Shown here: piece by piece, positions 16,186 through 25,560 of the stretch
Layout of the letters: each line of letters begins with the position of its first letter
Position numbering within the stretch: the stretch's first letter is position 1
Source: Thalassovita mangrovi
GTDB lineage: Bacteria; Pseudomonadota; Alphaproteobacteria; Rhodobacterales; Rhodobacteraceae
Assembly: GCF_009857745.1 (NCBI RefSeq)
Contig: NZ_WWEN01000001.1
Span: forward strand, 1-64,000
Direction of reading: 5' to 3'
Length of the DNA: 64,000 nt
Notes under the pieces: generated by a model
What the model was told of the DNA's origin: nothing
The model's input: only the letters and a program-made list of their open reading frames with translations
Database searches by the model: none
Made by a program: the position numbers and the translations under genes

Positions 16186-18024
16186 TCAGGCGATAATATC
16201 AATGCCCTTGTCGGGGGCTGCTTGCATGGATTGTGCCGAAAGCTCCTCATCCGACGAATTTTGCCACGCATCGGTTCCGGAACCGGAATTCCCGCTCATC
16301 TGACCGCCCTGGCCGCCTTGGTCCTGGAAGCTCTGGCCGCTGCTGGCGTGGTGCTGGGTCAGGTCCAGACCCGCCTTTTGCATCATGTCGGCCAGCCGCG
16401 ACTGGTTGTCGTTCAGCATCCGGGCGGCGGCATCGGTTTCGGTGACGATATTGACCGCCACGTTGCTGCTGTCGCGCATGTCCAGCTTGATCGTCATCTT
16501 GCCAAGCTTTTCCGGTTGCAGGGCGATTTCGATCTCGCTTTGGCCCATTTCCTGCGCCGCGCGGATCATCGAGGTCAGGTTCACCGGCCAATCCGGATCG
16601 ACCATCTGCAGGTTGCGGGCGGCGGCGTTCGCGTTCGAGGCGCTCGAGGTGGCGGTGGCGACGGTTTCGCCCATTTCACCGGCCTGCACGGTGACGACGC
16701 CCGCCTGCGGTGCGCTGGCCGAGGCCTGGGCCTCTGCCTGCTGCGCGGCGCTGATCGCTGCCGCTGCGGCGGTGGCGACGGTTTGCTGCATGAAATCGGG
16801 CTCAAGCGTATCGGAGGCGGCACCGTCCAGGCTCAGCGCCTCGTCGATCACGCTGTCGAGGGCAGGGGCGGTGGTGTCGGTGCCGGTTTCGACATGATCC
16901 GTCGCTGCGGCCTGCGCATCGCCGCCATTCAGCGGCGCGGGCTGGCCATTGGCGGCCTGGCCACGTCCGGCATCGGCAAGCGCGGCCTGCACTGCGGCCT
17001 TGACCGCCTGAGTGTCGGGGGCGGTGGCTTCAACGGCGGTTTCCGCGCCCGCCTCGCCGGTTTCGGACAGGCTGCCATTGGCCATCCGGGCGGCGGCCGC
17101 AACGGCGGCGCCGGGGGCCTCACTGGCTTTGCCCGCGGCTTTACCGGCGTCCGAATTCTCGATCTTCTGGCCGGGGGCGAACTGTTCGGCGAGTTCCTTG
17201 GCCCGGGCGGCGGCCTCGGATTCCGTCAGTTGCAGCGCGGGCTTGGTCTCTGCGTCGGGCGCAAGCTGTTGCCCGGCGATGGCTTCCGTCACGGCCTGCC
17301 CTGCGCCGGGCAGAGCGGTCTTGCCGGCATCGCTTTGGCCCTCGGCCTGGGACAGGGCGGTGTCGCCGGTCAGCGCCGTGGCTGCGGTCTTGGCGGCATT
17401 GGCCGTTGCGTCGGTCACGGCGTCCGCCGCGCCTGCAACCGCTGCGGCGCCGTCGGCCTTCTGAGCGGTTCCGGCCAAAGCGGATGCGGTCGCCGCCTTG
17501 CCCTTGAGCAGCAGCGAGGTCGCAGTTTCGATCTCACCCTGCGATGCGTCGGGCAGGGGGATCGCGGTTTCAACCTGACCTTCTGCCGCGACGGCCGCCG
17601 CGACCGCTGCCGGATCGGGTTTCGCCGCCACCACCGGGGTCAGTTGGTCGATGGTGCTGGGCAGGCCGGTCGGGGCCGTCGCGTCATCGCCGGTTTCCCC
17701 GGACAGGACGGAAAGCGGCAGCAGCGCCTCGCTTTCACCCTCACCGGCCTCGGCGGTTTCGCCATCGCCAGGTTCGCCGTTTTCATTGTCGGAATAGAAG
17801 GTGATGCCGGACCCGTTCGAAGCGGCCTCGGCGGTGTCGTCCGCGGCGGGCTTGCCCTTCGCTTCGGCAACGTTGCCGGGGACGGCATTGATATTCTGCG
17901 ACCCTTTCAGCAGCTCGGCAAAATCGGCTGCCCCTTCGGTGCCGGGCTTCGCTTTTCCGGACATGCTGGCCGGGAAAATGGAAGGCGCTCCGGAGGCGGT
18001 GACAGGCGTAACGGTTTGCGGCAT
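16186..18024 (-). CDS. fliK: FliK, flagellar hook-length control protein
   Basis: FliK is the secreted ruler that sets hook length and triggers the FlhB switch. The 612-residue protein is mostly Ala/Thr/Glu-rich low complexity. Near the C-terminus is the conserved hook-length domain: SEIEIALQPEKLGKMTIKLD, then VAVNIVTETDAAARMLNDNQ and LADMMQKAGLDL, about residues 490-560. It ends in a Gly/Gln/Ser-rich tail. A sigma-54 promoter sits about 40 bp upstream, suggesting that fliK starts its own operon separate from fliE-fliJ. Confidence 0.92.
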   Translation of the reverse strand: MPQTVTPVTASGAPSIFPASMSGKAKPGTEGAADFAELLKGSQNINAVPGNVAEAKGKPAADDTAEAASNGSGITFYSDNENGEPGDGETAEAGEGESEALLPLSVLSGETGDDATAPTGLPSTIDQLTPVVAAKPDPAAVAAAVAAEGQVETAIPLPDASQGEIETATSLLLKGKAATASALAGTAQKADGAAAVAGAADAVTDATANAAKTAATALTGDTALSQAEGQSDAGKTALPGAGQAVTEAIAGQQLAPDAETKPALQLTESEAAARAKELAEQFAPGQKIENSDAGKAAGKASEAPGAAVAAAARMANGSLSETGEAGAETAVEATAPDTQAVKAAVQAALADAGRGQAANGQPAPLNGGDAQAAATDHVETGTDTTAPALDSVIDEALSLDGAASDTLEPDFMQQTVATAAAAAISAAQQAEAQASASAPQAGVVTVQAGEMGETVATATSSASNANAAARNLQMVDPDWPVNLTSMIRAAQEMGQSEIEIALQPEKLGKMTIKLDMRDSSNVAVNIVTETDAAARMLNDNQSRLADMMQKAGLDLTQHHASSGQSFQDQGGQGGQMSGNSGSGTDAWQNSSDEELSAQSMQAAPDKGIDIIA

Positions 18025-18064
18025 CGTTATTCCATGGAGTTCGTGGCGTTATTCAGCAGATGCG

Positions 18065-18082
18065 TTGCAGGTTTCGTGCCAG
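18065..18082 (-). promoter_or_regulatory. Sigma-54 promoter for fliK
   Basis: On the minus strand the site reads CTGGCACGAAACCTGCAA, with GG and GC separated by exactly 10 bases, close to the consensus TTGGCACGN4TTGCA. The predicted start is about 30 bases before the fliK ATG at 18024. Confidence 0.75.
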
Positions 18083-18092
18083 TCCGAAGGGC

Positions 18093-18464
18093 CTAGTCGT
18101 TTTCTGCCTGCTGATCCGCGATCCGCGCCCTGTCGGTCAGGATTTCCAGCTTGTGCCCCGATTGCGCCAGCGCGGTGCGGGCGCGGTTGACCCGGTGTTC
18201 GGTCTGCTTCATCTGCGCGGTCAGGGTGCGGCGGTGGCTTTCCAGCTGCTGGCCGACCCGCAAGGTGTTGGCCAGCTGCGCGGTGGTCTGTGCGTTCGGG
18301 GTGGCGATGCGGTGTTCGTCCAGCAGCCGTTCCAGCGATCCCGCCTGCGCCTCGATCCGGTCCTTTTCGTCCTGCACCAGACGCAGCTTGCGGGCCAGGT
18401 CGGCCTGCTTGATCGTTTCGGCCTTCGCCATCATGCGCAGAAGATCGCCCTTATGCTTGCTCAT
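18093..18464 (-). CDS. fliJ: FliJ, flagellar export chaperone/stalk protein
   Basis: FliJ is a coiled-coil stalk that couples the FliI ATPase to the export gate. The 123 residues are almost entirely helical and charged, with long heptad-like runs, as in the family, whose sequence is poorly conserved. The call relies on this shape and on position directly after fliI, which it overlaps by 14 bp. An in-frame ATG ten codons later would remove the overlap. Confidence 0.8.
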   Translation of the reverse strand: MSKHKGDLLRMMAKAETIKQADLARKLRLVQDEKDRIEAQAGSLERLLDEHRIATPNAQTTAQLANTLRVGQQLESHRRTLTAQMKQTEHRVNRARTALAQSGHKLEILTDRARIADQQAEND

Positions 18465-19806
18465 TCAGGCCCCCGACCAGGTCGAACAGTTGTTGCGCGC
18501 TTTGCTCGAAGGTCACCTTTTCGCTTTTCAGCTGGCAGATGAAGGCTTCGATCCGGGGCCACAGCGCGATGGCCTGATCCAGATCCTTGTCCTGACCGGC
18601 GCTGTAGCCGCCCATCAGCATCAGGTCGCGGTTGTCCATATACAGCGAAATCATCCGCCGCAGCCGCTGGCTCGCCACCACGTGTTCGGGGCTGACGATG
18701 TCGTTCATCACCCGGCTGATCGAGGCGGGCAGGTCGATGGCGGGATAGATGCCGCGCTGCGCCTGGCTGCGCGACAGAACCATGTGACCGTCGAGGATGG
18801 CGCGGGCGCTGTCCACCACCGGATCGTTGGTGGTGTCGTCGCCATCGGCCAGAACGGTGTAAAGCGCGGTGATGGTGCCCTGACCGGGCAGGCCGGGTCC
18901 GCAGCGTTCAATCAGCGCCGGGATCAGCGAGATGACGGACGGGGTATAGCCCTTGGCGGTGGGCTGTTCGCCCAAGGCCAGCCCGGCTTCGCGCTTGGCA
19001 TGGGCGACGCGGGTCAGTGAATCCATGATCATCAGCACGTCCTTGCCCTGCGACCGGAAATATTCGGCGATGGCGGTGGTGCGGTTGGCGGCGCGCAGGC
19101 GCAACAGCGGCGAGCGGTCGGCGGGCACCGCGACGACGCAGATCCGCTTGGCCGCCTCGCCGGTCATCACGCGGGATACGAAATCGCCCACCTCTCGGGC
19201 GCGTTCGCCGATCAGACCCACCACGATCACGTCGGCGGTGGTGTTGTGGGTCATCATCTCGATCAGCACCGATTTGCCGACGCCGGAGCCTGCCATGATG
19301 CCGACGCGCTGACCGCGGCCGATGGTCATGGCGGAATTCAGGATGCGCACGCCGACGTCCAGCACTTCGCGCACCGGGGTGCGGGCCAGCGGGTTCAGCG
19401 GTTTGCCGGCCAGCGGCCAGCGGTCCGAGGGGCGCGGGGCGGGGCGGCCATCGAGCGGCGCGCCGCTGGCGTCGATCACCCGGCCCAGCAATTCCTCGCC
19501 GACCTCGCACATCCGCCCGGCGCGGCGCAGCACGATGGGATCGCCCAGCGTGATCTGGGCGCCTGCGGTGTCGAGAAACAACAGGTTCTTGCCGTTGGAA
19601 AAGCCGATCACCTCGGCCTCGATCGGATCGGCGCCCGGCGCGGCGTGGCGCGGGAAGATCTGGCACAGATCGCCGGGGCTGGCCGGGAAGCCGGAACTTT
19701 CCACCACCAGCCCGTCATAGCGCAGCACCTCGCCGCTGATCTGCGGCGCGCAGCGGTCGGGCAGGGTGGCAAGGTCGTGTTCCAGCCGTTCCAGCAGCAC
19801 GGTCAT
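18451..19806 (-). CDS. fliI: FliI, flagellar export ATPase
   Basis: FliI is the F1-beta-like ATPase of flagellar export. The 451-residue protein has the P-loop AGSGVGKSVLIEMM near residue 172, GLIGERAREVGDF, the Walker B region VLMIMDSLTRVAHAKRE, and GEQPTAKGYTPSVISLIPALIERCG. The start overlaps fliH by 4 bp. Confidence 0.97.
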   Translation of the reverse strand: MTVLLERLEHDLATLPDRCAPQISGEVLRYDGLVVESSGFPASPGDLCQIFPRHAAPGADPIEAEVIGFSNGKNLLFLDTAGAQITLGDPIVLRRAGRMCEVGEELLGRVIDASGAPLDGRPAPRPSDRWPLAGKPLNPLARTPVREVLDVGVRILNSAMTIGRGQRVGIMAGSGVGKSVLIEMMTHNTTADVIVVGLIGERAREVGDFVSRVMTGEAAKRICVVAVPADRSPLLRLRAANRTTAIAEYFRSQGKDVLMIMDSLTRVAHAKREAGLALGEQPTAKGYTPSVISLIPALIERCGPGLPGQGTITALYTVLADGDDTTNDPVVDSARAILDGHMVLSRSQAQRGIYPAIDLPASISRVMNDIVSPEHVVASQRLRRMISLYMDNRDLMLMGGYSAGQDKDLDQAIALWPRIEAFICQLKSEKVTFEQSAQQLFDLVGGLNEQA

Positions 19807-20537
19807 TCTTCGTCTGCCCCGGGAATGGCATCATCGGTTTCGCCCAGCACCGTCTGCACCCGGTTGGGGCCGGATTTGATATCGACCGCGCCGCGGGTCA
19901 GCCGCGGGTCGGGCTGCAGGGTGCAGGCCGACAACACGTCGCTGCCGTCCAGGCAGGGCGCGATCGCCTGCAGGTCGTCGGGGTTGAGCGAAATCACGGT
20001 GCTTTCCACCGCCTTGCCGACGCGGCCGGCGAGGTCTTCGATCTTGGCGACATAGGCCTGGGGCAGGGCGTCGATCCGGCTGCCGGCCAGTTCGCCGGCC
20101 AGCGCGATCAGGGTGCGTTCCATCGCCTGGCGCAGCGAGGTGTGATGCGCCTCGGTGTGATCGACCAGCGCGCGCGACAATTCGACGAAGACCGCGCGGG
20201 CCTCTTCCATCTGCTCGGCGCTGGCCAAGAGGGCGGGATCGGGTTCCGGGGCCGGTTCGGGTTCGGCGGCGGAGGCTTCGGCCAGGCCCTGCTGATAGCC
20301 CTGGGCGAAGCCTTCGGTGAAACCGGTCTTATGCGCCTTGGCGCGGGCTTCCTCCAGCTCGGGGGCCGGGGCGGCGGGGGCGCTGGCTTGCGGCTGCAGC
20401 GGCGCCTCGGGCAGGGGATCGGGTTTCACGGTGGCGAATTCGCGCGGCCGGAAGGCGCTGTCGCGGTTGTTGCGCAGCAGCGACGACAAGGCGTCGAGGT
20501 CGAGCTTCTGTACCGGAATGTCGGAATGGTATCCCAT
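19803..20537 (-). CDS. fliH: FliH, negative regulator of the export ATPase
   Basis: FliH binds FliI and anchors it at the C ring. The 244-residue protein has a Pro/Ala/Glu-rich start, a helical middle with the small-residue repeat GFTEGFAQGYQQGLAEA (a GxxxG-type pattern typical of FliH), and a C-terminal globular part. It lies between fliG and fliI. Sequence conservation in this family is low, but the glycine-repeat helix and position make the call reliable. Confidence 0.9.
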   Translation of the reverse strand: MGYHSDIPVQKLDLDALSSLLRNNRDSAFRPREFATVKPDPLPEAPLQPQASAPAAPAPELEEARAKAHKTGFTEGFAQGYQQGLAEASAAEPEPAPEPDPALLASAEQMEEARAVFVELSRALVDHTEAHHTSLRQAMERTLIALAGELAGSRIDALPQAYVAKIEDLAGRVGKAVESTVISLNPDDLQAIAPCLDGSDVLSACTLQPDPRLTRGAVDIKSGPNRVQTVLGETDDAIPGADEE

Positions 20538-20552
20538 CGCGCCCGTCTTTCG

Positions 20553-21569
20553 TTAAACCATGACTTCGCCGCCGCGTCCGGCCAGCATGATCGTGCCGTC
20601 GTCCGACAGCCGCCGCGCGACCGCGATGACCTCTTTCTGCGCCGTCTGCACCTCGGTCAGGCGCACCGGGCCGAGCGCATCCATTTCGTCGACGATATTG
20701 GCGGCGGCGCGGCTCGACATGCAGCTGAGCAGCTTTTCCTGCAGCGCATCGTCGGCGCCGCGCAGGGCGATGACCAGGGTCTGGTTGTCCACTTCGCGCA
20801 GCAGGGTCTGCAGCGCGCGGTCGCTCGACTTGATCAGGTTGTCGAACACGAACATGTTGTCCTGCAGCGCCACCACCAGGTCCTTGTTGTCCTTGTTGAT
20901 GGTCTTCAGGATGCGCTGTTCCATGTCCTGCTTGGTGAAGTTCATGATCCGCGCGGCCGCCTTCACCCCGCCCATCTGCGAGGCGCGCAGGCTGGCATTG
21001 GTCTGGAACTTGCGCTGGATCACCTCTTCGAGATTGCGTAGCGCGTCGGGCTGCACGGTGCTGAGTTCGGAAATCCGGTTGATGATGTCGGGCTGCAGGT
21101 CCTCGGGCAGCAGCTTCAGCACATCGGCCGCAACCGCATAATCCAGCGCCGCCACGATCAGCGCGACGATCTGCGGATGTTCGTCGACGATCAGTTCGGC
21201 CACCGCCGGCGCGTCCATCCATTCCAGGATCTGGATCGGGTGGTCGTTGCTGCTGGGCGGGATGCGCCCCATAACCGATTGCGCCTTGTCCTGGCCAAGC
21301 GCGCGGGTCAGCACTTCGCGGATATATTCGTTCGCCCCGACGCCAAGACCGGTATGTTCACGCAATTCATTGAGGAATTCGTTCAGCACCTCGTTGACCG
21401 TCGAATGGTCCACGTTGCGCACCCCGTACATCGCGGTGCCCAGCTGCTGCACCTCCTGCGGGCTCAGCAGTTTGAGGATGCTCGAAGCGGCTTCTTCGCC
21501 GAACAGCATCATCAGGACTGCGGCTTTCTTGGTGCCGCCGAGATCTGCGAAGGTGTTTGCGCTGGCCAT
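20553..21569 (-). CDS. fliG: FliG, flagellar motor switch protein
   Basis: FliG forms the upper C ring and contacts the stator. The 338 residues show LGGTKKAAVLMMLFGEEAAS at the N-terminus, EHPQIVALIVAALDYAVAADVL in the middle, and the C-terminal torque helix region with FVFDNLIKSSDRALQTLLRE and ALRGADDALQEKLLSCMSSR, which hold the conserved charged residues. The ATG is at 21567-21569, 4 bp after fliF. Confidence 0.97.
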   Translation of the reverse strand: MASANTFADLGGTKKAAVLMMLFGEEAASSILKLLSPQEVQQLGTAMYGVRNVDHSTVNEVLNEFLNELREHTGLGVGANEYIREVLTRALGQDKAQSVMGRIPPSSNDHPIQILEWMDAPAVAELIVDEHPQIVALIVAALDYAVAADVLKLLPEDLQPDIINRISELSTVQPDALRNLEEVIQRKFQTNASLRASQMGGVKAAARIMNFTKQDMEQRILKTINKDNKDLVVALQDNMFVFDNLIKSSDRALQTLLREVDNQTLVIALRGADDALQEKLLSCMSSRAAANIVDEMDALGPVRLTEVQTAQKEVIAVARRLSDDGTIMLAGRGGEVMV

Positions 21570-21573
21570 GGGA

Positions 21574-23307
21574 TCACTTCAACTCTTTATTGTCATCTTC
21601 GATCATCGCCTTGAACGCGGTGGCGATGCGGTCGCTGTCGGTGCGGGTCAGTTCGCGGATCAGCGAAAGCTTTTCGTCATAGGACACATGCGCCCAGGGG
21701 TTGCCGGCCGGTTCGAACCCGTCGAGCCGCGCCCGAACCTCGGCCAGGGTTTCGCCGGGGCCCACTTCGATCGCGTCGCCGGGCAGGCCGGCGACGCCTT
21801 GCGCCGCGATCGGCGCGCCCAGCATGCCGGAGCTTCCGGCCGCCGCGGTGGGCGAGAACAGCAGCTTGTCGATGATCGGGCGCACCAGCCCCAGCACGAT
21901 GATCGCCAGAACAACGATCTGCGCCAGGTAGCGGCCGGTGGTGCCGACCCAGGCTTCCTTGTACCAGGGGTTGGCGACCTCTTCGAACGGGTTGACGAAG
22001 GGCTGAGAGGACAGGGTTACGCTGTCGCCGCGTTCTTCCTGGAAGCCGATGGCGCTGCGCACCAGCGCATTGGCATCCTGCAGCACCGAGGCGGGCAGTT
22101 CGCCGGGCGTCAGCGAGCCGTCTTCGCCCATCTTGCCCGGCGGGCTGCGCAGCACGACGGCGGCGTGGATGCGGGTGATCTGCGCCAGGGCGGGGGTGGT
22201 GGTTTCGACCCGGCGGCTGACTTCGTAGTTGCGGGTCGAATTGCTGGTGGTGTTCTTTTCGGTGCCCTGCTTTTCAACGGTCGAGGAGGGTCCGTCTGCG
22301 GCCAACTCGGTTTCCTGCGGCGGGGTGTTGGACACCGCGCCGGGAATGCCCTTGGCCTGTTGCGCGGTGGTCGACTGGATCATTTCCTGTTCCGAGCGGA
22401 TCACCGACCCGTTGGGCATATACTGTTCGTTGGTGATTTCCGACCGGGTGAAATCCATGTCCACGGTCACCTCGGCGGCGACGTTGCCGGGGCCGACGAT
22501 CGGGCTCAGCAGAGTTTCGATCCGCTTGCGGTAATGGTCTTCCATCCGCTTGCGATGGGCCAGTTGCTGATCGGTCAGTTCGCTCAGCGGATCGGTGCCT
22601 TCCTTCGACAGCAGACGTCCGTTCTGATCGACCACCGACACGTTCGAGCGCGCCATGCCGGGAACGCTGGTCGACACCAGGCTGATGATCGCGGAAACCT
22701 GGCCGTCATCCATCGCGCGGCCGGGCACCAGCTGCACGAAGACCGAGGCGCGCGGCGGCTTGGTGTCGCGGATGAAGGCGGTCTGTTCCGGCAGCGCCAG
22801 GTGGACCCGCGCGTTGCTGACATTCTGGAATTCGGTGATCGAGCGGGCCAGGTCGAGTTCCTGCATCCGGCGCAGCCGGGCGGCTTCGACCGAGCGGCTG
22901 GCGCCCATCGGCATTTCCGACAGGGTGGTCATGCCGTCGGGGGTGCCAGCGGGCAGGCCCTCGGTGGCCAGTACCATGCGGGCGCGGTGGTAATCGGCCT
23001 CGGTCACGCTCAGCGCGCCGGAGGCGCGGTCGAGATTGGCGTCGATACCGTTAGACATCAGCACTTCGACCGCGCGGGCCTTGTCGGCCTCGGGCAGGTC
23101 GGAATAAAGCGTCAGCCGCTTGGGCTGGCTCAGCAGCGCATAGGCGGCGAGACCCAGAACCGCCGCGGTGACCAGGATGATCGCGGGCAGGGCGCGGCGC
23201 ACCGCCGGCTGGCTGGTGATCGTCTGGAACTGCGCAAGGTAAGCCTTGCCGCGGGCGGCGACGGCGTTTCCTCCGGTCGTGGCGAGGGGGTTGGTCGAGC
23301 TATCCAT
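21574..23307 (-). CDS. fliF: FliF, flagellar MS-ring protein
   Basis: FliF builds the MS ring on which the motor assembles. The 577-residue protein has an N-terminal membrane segment (ALPAIILVTAAVLGLAAYAL), the ring-building domains (LYSDLPEADKARAVEVLMSNG; ARVHLALPEQTAFIRDTKPP; VTVDMDFTRSEITNEQYMP), a second membrane segment (YLAQIVVLAIIVLGLVRPII), and a FliG-binding C-terminus (SYDEKLSLIRELTRTDSDRI). Confidence 0.97.
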   Translation of the reverse strand: MDSSTNPLATTGGNAVAARGKAYLAQFQTITSQPAVRRALPAIILVTAAVLGLAAYALLSQPKRLTLYSDLPEADKARAVEVLMSNGIDANLDRASGALSVTEADYHRARMVLATEGLPAGTPDGMTTLSEMPMGASRSVEAARLRRMQELDLARSITEFQNVSNARVHLALPEQTAFIRDTKPPRASVFVQLVPGRAMDDGQVSAIISLVSTSVPGMARSNVSVVDQNGRLLSKEGTDPLSELTDQQLAHRKRMEDHYRKRIETLLSPIVGPGNVAAEVTVDMDFTRSEITNEQYMPNGSVIRSEQEMIQSTTAQQAKGIPGAVSNTPPQETELAADGPSSTVEKQGTEKNTTSNSTRNYEVSRRVETTTPALAQITRIHAAVVLRSPPGKMGEDGSLTPGELPASVLQDANALVRSAIGFQEERGDSVTLSSQPFVNPFEEVANPWYKEAWVGTTGRYLAQIVVLAIIVLGLVRPIIDKLLFSPTAAAGSSGMLGAPIAAQGVAGLPGDAIEVGPGETLAEVRARLDGFEPAGNPWAHVSYDEKLSLIRELTRTDSDRIATAFKAMIEDDNKELK

Positions 23308-23345
23308 GCAAACTCTCTACTTGCGCGCCGTGCAGGGCAGGCGGG

Positions 23346-23669
23346 TTAAACCGGCATATTCATGATGTCGCGATAGGCGGACAGCGCCTTGTTGCGGACG
23401 TTCAGGGTCATCTGGAAACCGAGCGAGGCGACCTGTTGTTCGACCATGACGCCCGCAAGGTTGTCGGTCCGGCCGGTTTCATAGGCCTTGGCCGCGTCGG
23501 CCGCCTTGTTCTGCGATTGCGCCACCTGTTCCAGCGCCCCGCCCAGACGGTCGGAAAACGACGTGGTCTGCTTGGTGGGATTGGCGGAATTGCCTTGCTG
23601 CACCGGCGTGGTGCCGCGCGAGGTCAGCGCCGCGAGAGTGGATTGTCCGGAAAGGCCGTTGATCGACAT
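23346..23669 (-). CDS. fliE: FliE, hook-basal body complex protein
   Basis: FliE joins the MS ring to the rod. The 107-residue protein has the family C-terminus LAGVMVEQQVASLGFQMTLNVRNKALSAYRDIMNMPV (split here for length; the run is at residues 71-107). It is 38 bp before fliF and 15 bp after the FleT-like regulator, the same order as the fleT-fliE region of Rhodobacter sphaeroides. Confidence 0.95.
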   Translation of the reverse strand: MSINGLSGQSTLAALTSRGTTPVQQGNSANPTKQTTSFSDRLGGALEQVAQSQNKAADAAKAYETGRTDNLAGVMVEQQVASLGFQMTLNVRNKALSAYRDIMNMPV

Positions 23670-23684
23670 CGTTCAGGTCTCCGA

Positions 23685-24860
23685 TCAGGCCGCCTGGGCC
23701 GCCATGGCCGCCGGGTCGAACATCCCCGGGATCAGCGCGGTGTGGGTGGTCAGCATGATGTCGGCGGCGACGACCTTGTTGCCGGTGCGCAGCACCAGGG
23801 CGCGCTGCACCACGTTTTCCAGCTCGCGCACATTGCCCGGCCACTGGTAGTCGCGCAGCACCGTCATCGCCTCGTCGGTCAGCAGTGGCAGCGGCGCGGT
23901 TTCGCCGACATGGCGGCGGATCATCGCGACGGCCAGCGCCGGCACGTCATCGGGGCGGGTGGCCAGCGCCTGGGTGGCCAGCGGGAACACGTTCAGGCGG
24001 TAATACAGGTCTTCGCGGAAGTTGCCGGCCACCACTTCGCCCAGCATGTCGCGGTTCGAGGTGGCGATGACGCGGATGTCGACGCTTTCCTCTTTCTGCG
24101 ATCCCAGCGGGGTGACTTTCTTTTCCTGCAGCACGCGCAGCAGCTTGGCTTGCAGGCTGAGCGGCATTTCCGAGATTTCGTCGAGCAGCAGCGTGCCACC
24201 GTCGGCGGCGCGGAAGATGCCGCGATTGGCGGTCGACGCGCCGGTGAAGGCGCCCTTTTCATGGCCGAACAGCATCGCTTCGAGCATGTTTTCCGGGATT
24301 GCGGCGCAGTTGACGGCGACGAAGGGCTTGCCGGCGCGGGGCGAACGGTCATGGATCAGGCGCGACAGCACTTCCTTGCCGCTGCCGGTCGGGCCGTTGA
24401 TGAAGACGGTGACGTCGGTCTGGGCGACGCGGGCAGCAAGATCGATCAGCGCGCTGGTGGTTTCGGCCGCGGCCACCATGCCGCCATGCGGGGTGGCGAT
24501 CAGATCGGCCAGCGCCAGCAGCGAGGGGGTATAGAGCGGCGGGCGCGCTTCGCCGCGCAGGGGCAGGGTGACGCGCTGCATCCGGCCGCCCAGTTCCGCC
24601 ACGGTCGAGAACTCCTCGCCCGGCTGCACGATGACCAGTAGCGACACGCCCAGGTGACGGGCGCCGGTCACCAGGCCCGATTGACCGCCCGCGGCAGTTT
24701 CTGCGGCGGCGCTGCAGACCAGGGTGTTGCCCTTGCCGGGGTTGGTGTCCGGGGCACCAAGACCGTCGATCACCAGGCTGTCGATACGACGACGGGTCAG
24801 TAGATCGGCGAGTGCCGCCGCGTCGTCAAAATCTTGTCCGATGATAAAAACCTTGGCCAT
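23685..24860 (-). CDS. fleT: FleT-like sigma-54 activator without DNA-binding domain
   Basis: This AAA+ protein has all parts needed to open a sigma-54 promoter: Walker A GPTGSGKE (about 156-163), GAFTGA (203-208, the sigma-54 contact), Walker [14 protein letters not shown], and the R-finger/sensor region [15 protein letters not shown]. The first 120 residues are an unusual receiver-like or unknown domain. After the AAA+ part only about 35 residues remain (ending [10 protein letters not shown]), with no helix-turn-helix. In Rhodobacter sphaeroides FleT has the same property, lies just before fliE and works with FleQ. A sigma-54 promoter precedes it. Confidence 0.85.
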   Translation of the reverse strand: MAKVFIIGQDFDDAAALADLLTRRRIDSLVIDGLGAPDTNPGKGNTLVCSAAAETAAGGQSGLVTGARHLGVSLLVIVQPGEEFSTVAELGGRMQRVTLPLRGEARPPLYTPSLLALADLIATPHGGMVAAAETTSALIDLAARVAQTDVTVFINGPTGSGKEVLSRLIHDRSPRAGKPFVAVNCAAIPENMLEAMLFGHEKGAFTGASTANRGIFRAADGGTLLLDEISEMPLSLQAKLLRVLQEKKVTPLGSQKEESVDIRVIATSNRDMLGEVVAGNFREDLYYRLNVFPLATQALATRPDDVPALAVAMIRRHVGETAPLPLLTDEAMTVLRDYQWPGNVRELENVVQRALVLRTGNKVVAADIMLTTHTALIPGMFDPAAMAAQAA

Positions 24861-24894
24861 GGTACGCTCCTGCGAATTGCTGTCGGAACTGAAG

Positions 24895-24912
24895 AAGCAG
24901 GGACCGTACCAA
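24895..24912 (-). promoter_or_regulatory. Sigma-54 promoter for fleT-fliE operon
   Basis: On the minus strand: TTGGTACGGTCCCTGCTT, with GG and GC separated by 10 bases. Only two positions depart from TTGGCACGN4TTGCT. The predicted start lies about 25 bases before the fleT ATG at 24860. Confidence 0.8.
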
Positions 24913-24946
24913 GTCCTTAATTTTTTACTAAAATGATTTTAAGTAA

Positions 24947-24976
24947 TTGAAAATCAACGAAACAATTTTCTAAAAT
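24947..24976 (+). promoter_or_regulatory. Possible housekeeping promoter for the chemotaxis operon
   Basis: The 327 bases from 24861 to 25187 hold no clear gene and are much more AT-rich than the rest. TTGAAA (24947-24952), an 18-base spacer and TAAAAT (24971-24976) resemble a sigma-70 promoter reading right toward the chemotaxis operon. The match is moderate, and other AT-rich hexamers exist nearby. Confidence 0.35.
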
Positions 24977-25187
24977 ATCGAAAGTATATATCGGTGGAAT
25001 ACCCTTCGGATATGTCGGTTTGGCGGCATTTTGCTGAGTGTCGGAGAATTGACGATTTCCTGACATAGGCGAATTTGCGCCGCCCCATACTTAGGGATGT
25101 ATTATTTTTCAAATGACAGGGGTCAACTTTTTCCGGGCGCCGCCGTTTTCCAATGCAGACGTAAAACCAAACTGCAGGCCGTGTCTT

Positions 25188-25493
25188 ATGTTGTCAAAAA
25201 CGTACCATCTTAAATTCCCTAGCCTCGACGCCGCTCAGATCGCCGCACCGTTCGTCACCGAGACGCTCGGCAATGCGATTCCTGAATGCCGCCTGTCGGG
25301 GCTGACAGTTCTTATCAGTAAGGAAGGCGACATTTCGGTAAACCTCTTTTTCCCCACCGTGGCAGATCTGAAGAATTTCGAGAAGAAACATGGCGGCTTT
25401 GTCGACATGATGAAGAAAACCTTCCTGTTCAAATCCACCGGATTCGACGGGGTGTGCATCTTCAGCTTCGACGGGAACGAAAACGCGGCTTAG
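25188..25493 (+). CDS. Unknown protein at the head of the chemotaxis operon
   Basis: I do not recognise this 101-residue protein. It has no membrane segment or signal peptide and alternates short strands and helices (KTYHLKFPS, LTVLISKEGDISVNLFF, FDGVCIFSFDG). I set the start at ATG 25188 because the sequence before it (from ATG 25113) is low-quality and AT-rich; neither start has a strong ribosome site. It is 67 bp before cheA on the same strand, so it probably belongs to the chemotaxis operon. Confidence 0.6.
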   Translation: MLSKTYHLKFPSLDAAQIAAPFVTETLGNAIPECRLSGLTVLISKEGDISVNLFFPTVADLKNFEKKHGGFVDMMKKTFLFKSTGFDGVCIFSFDGNENAA

Positions 25494-25560
25494 GCCCGCT
25501 CCTTCTCTTGGAATGCTTTGAATAGTGAAGAGTTGAGTAACAGGAAGGATCAGGGTCAAA

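Noticed and set aside
25019-25035. Sigma-54-like sequence TTGGCGGCATTTTGCT before the chemotaxis operon
   Set aside because: GG and GC are 9 bases apart, not 10, and the flanking match is poor.
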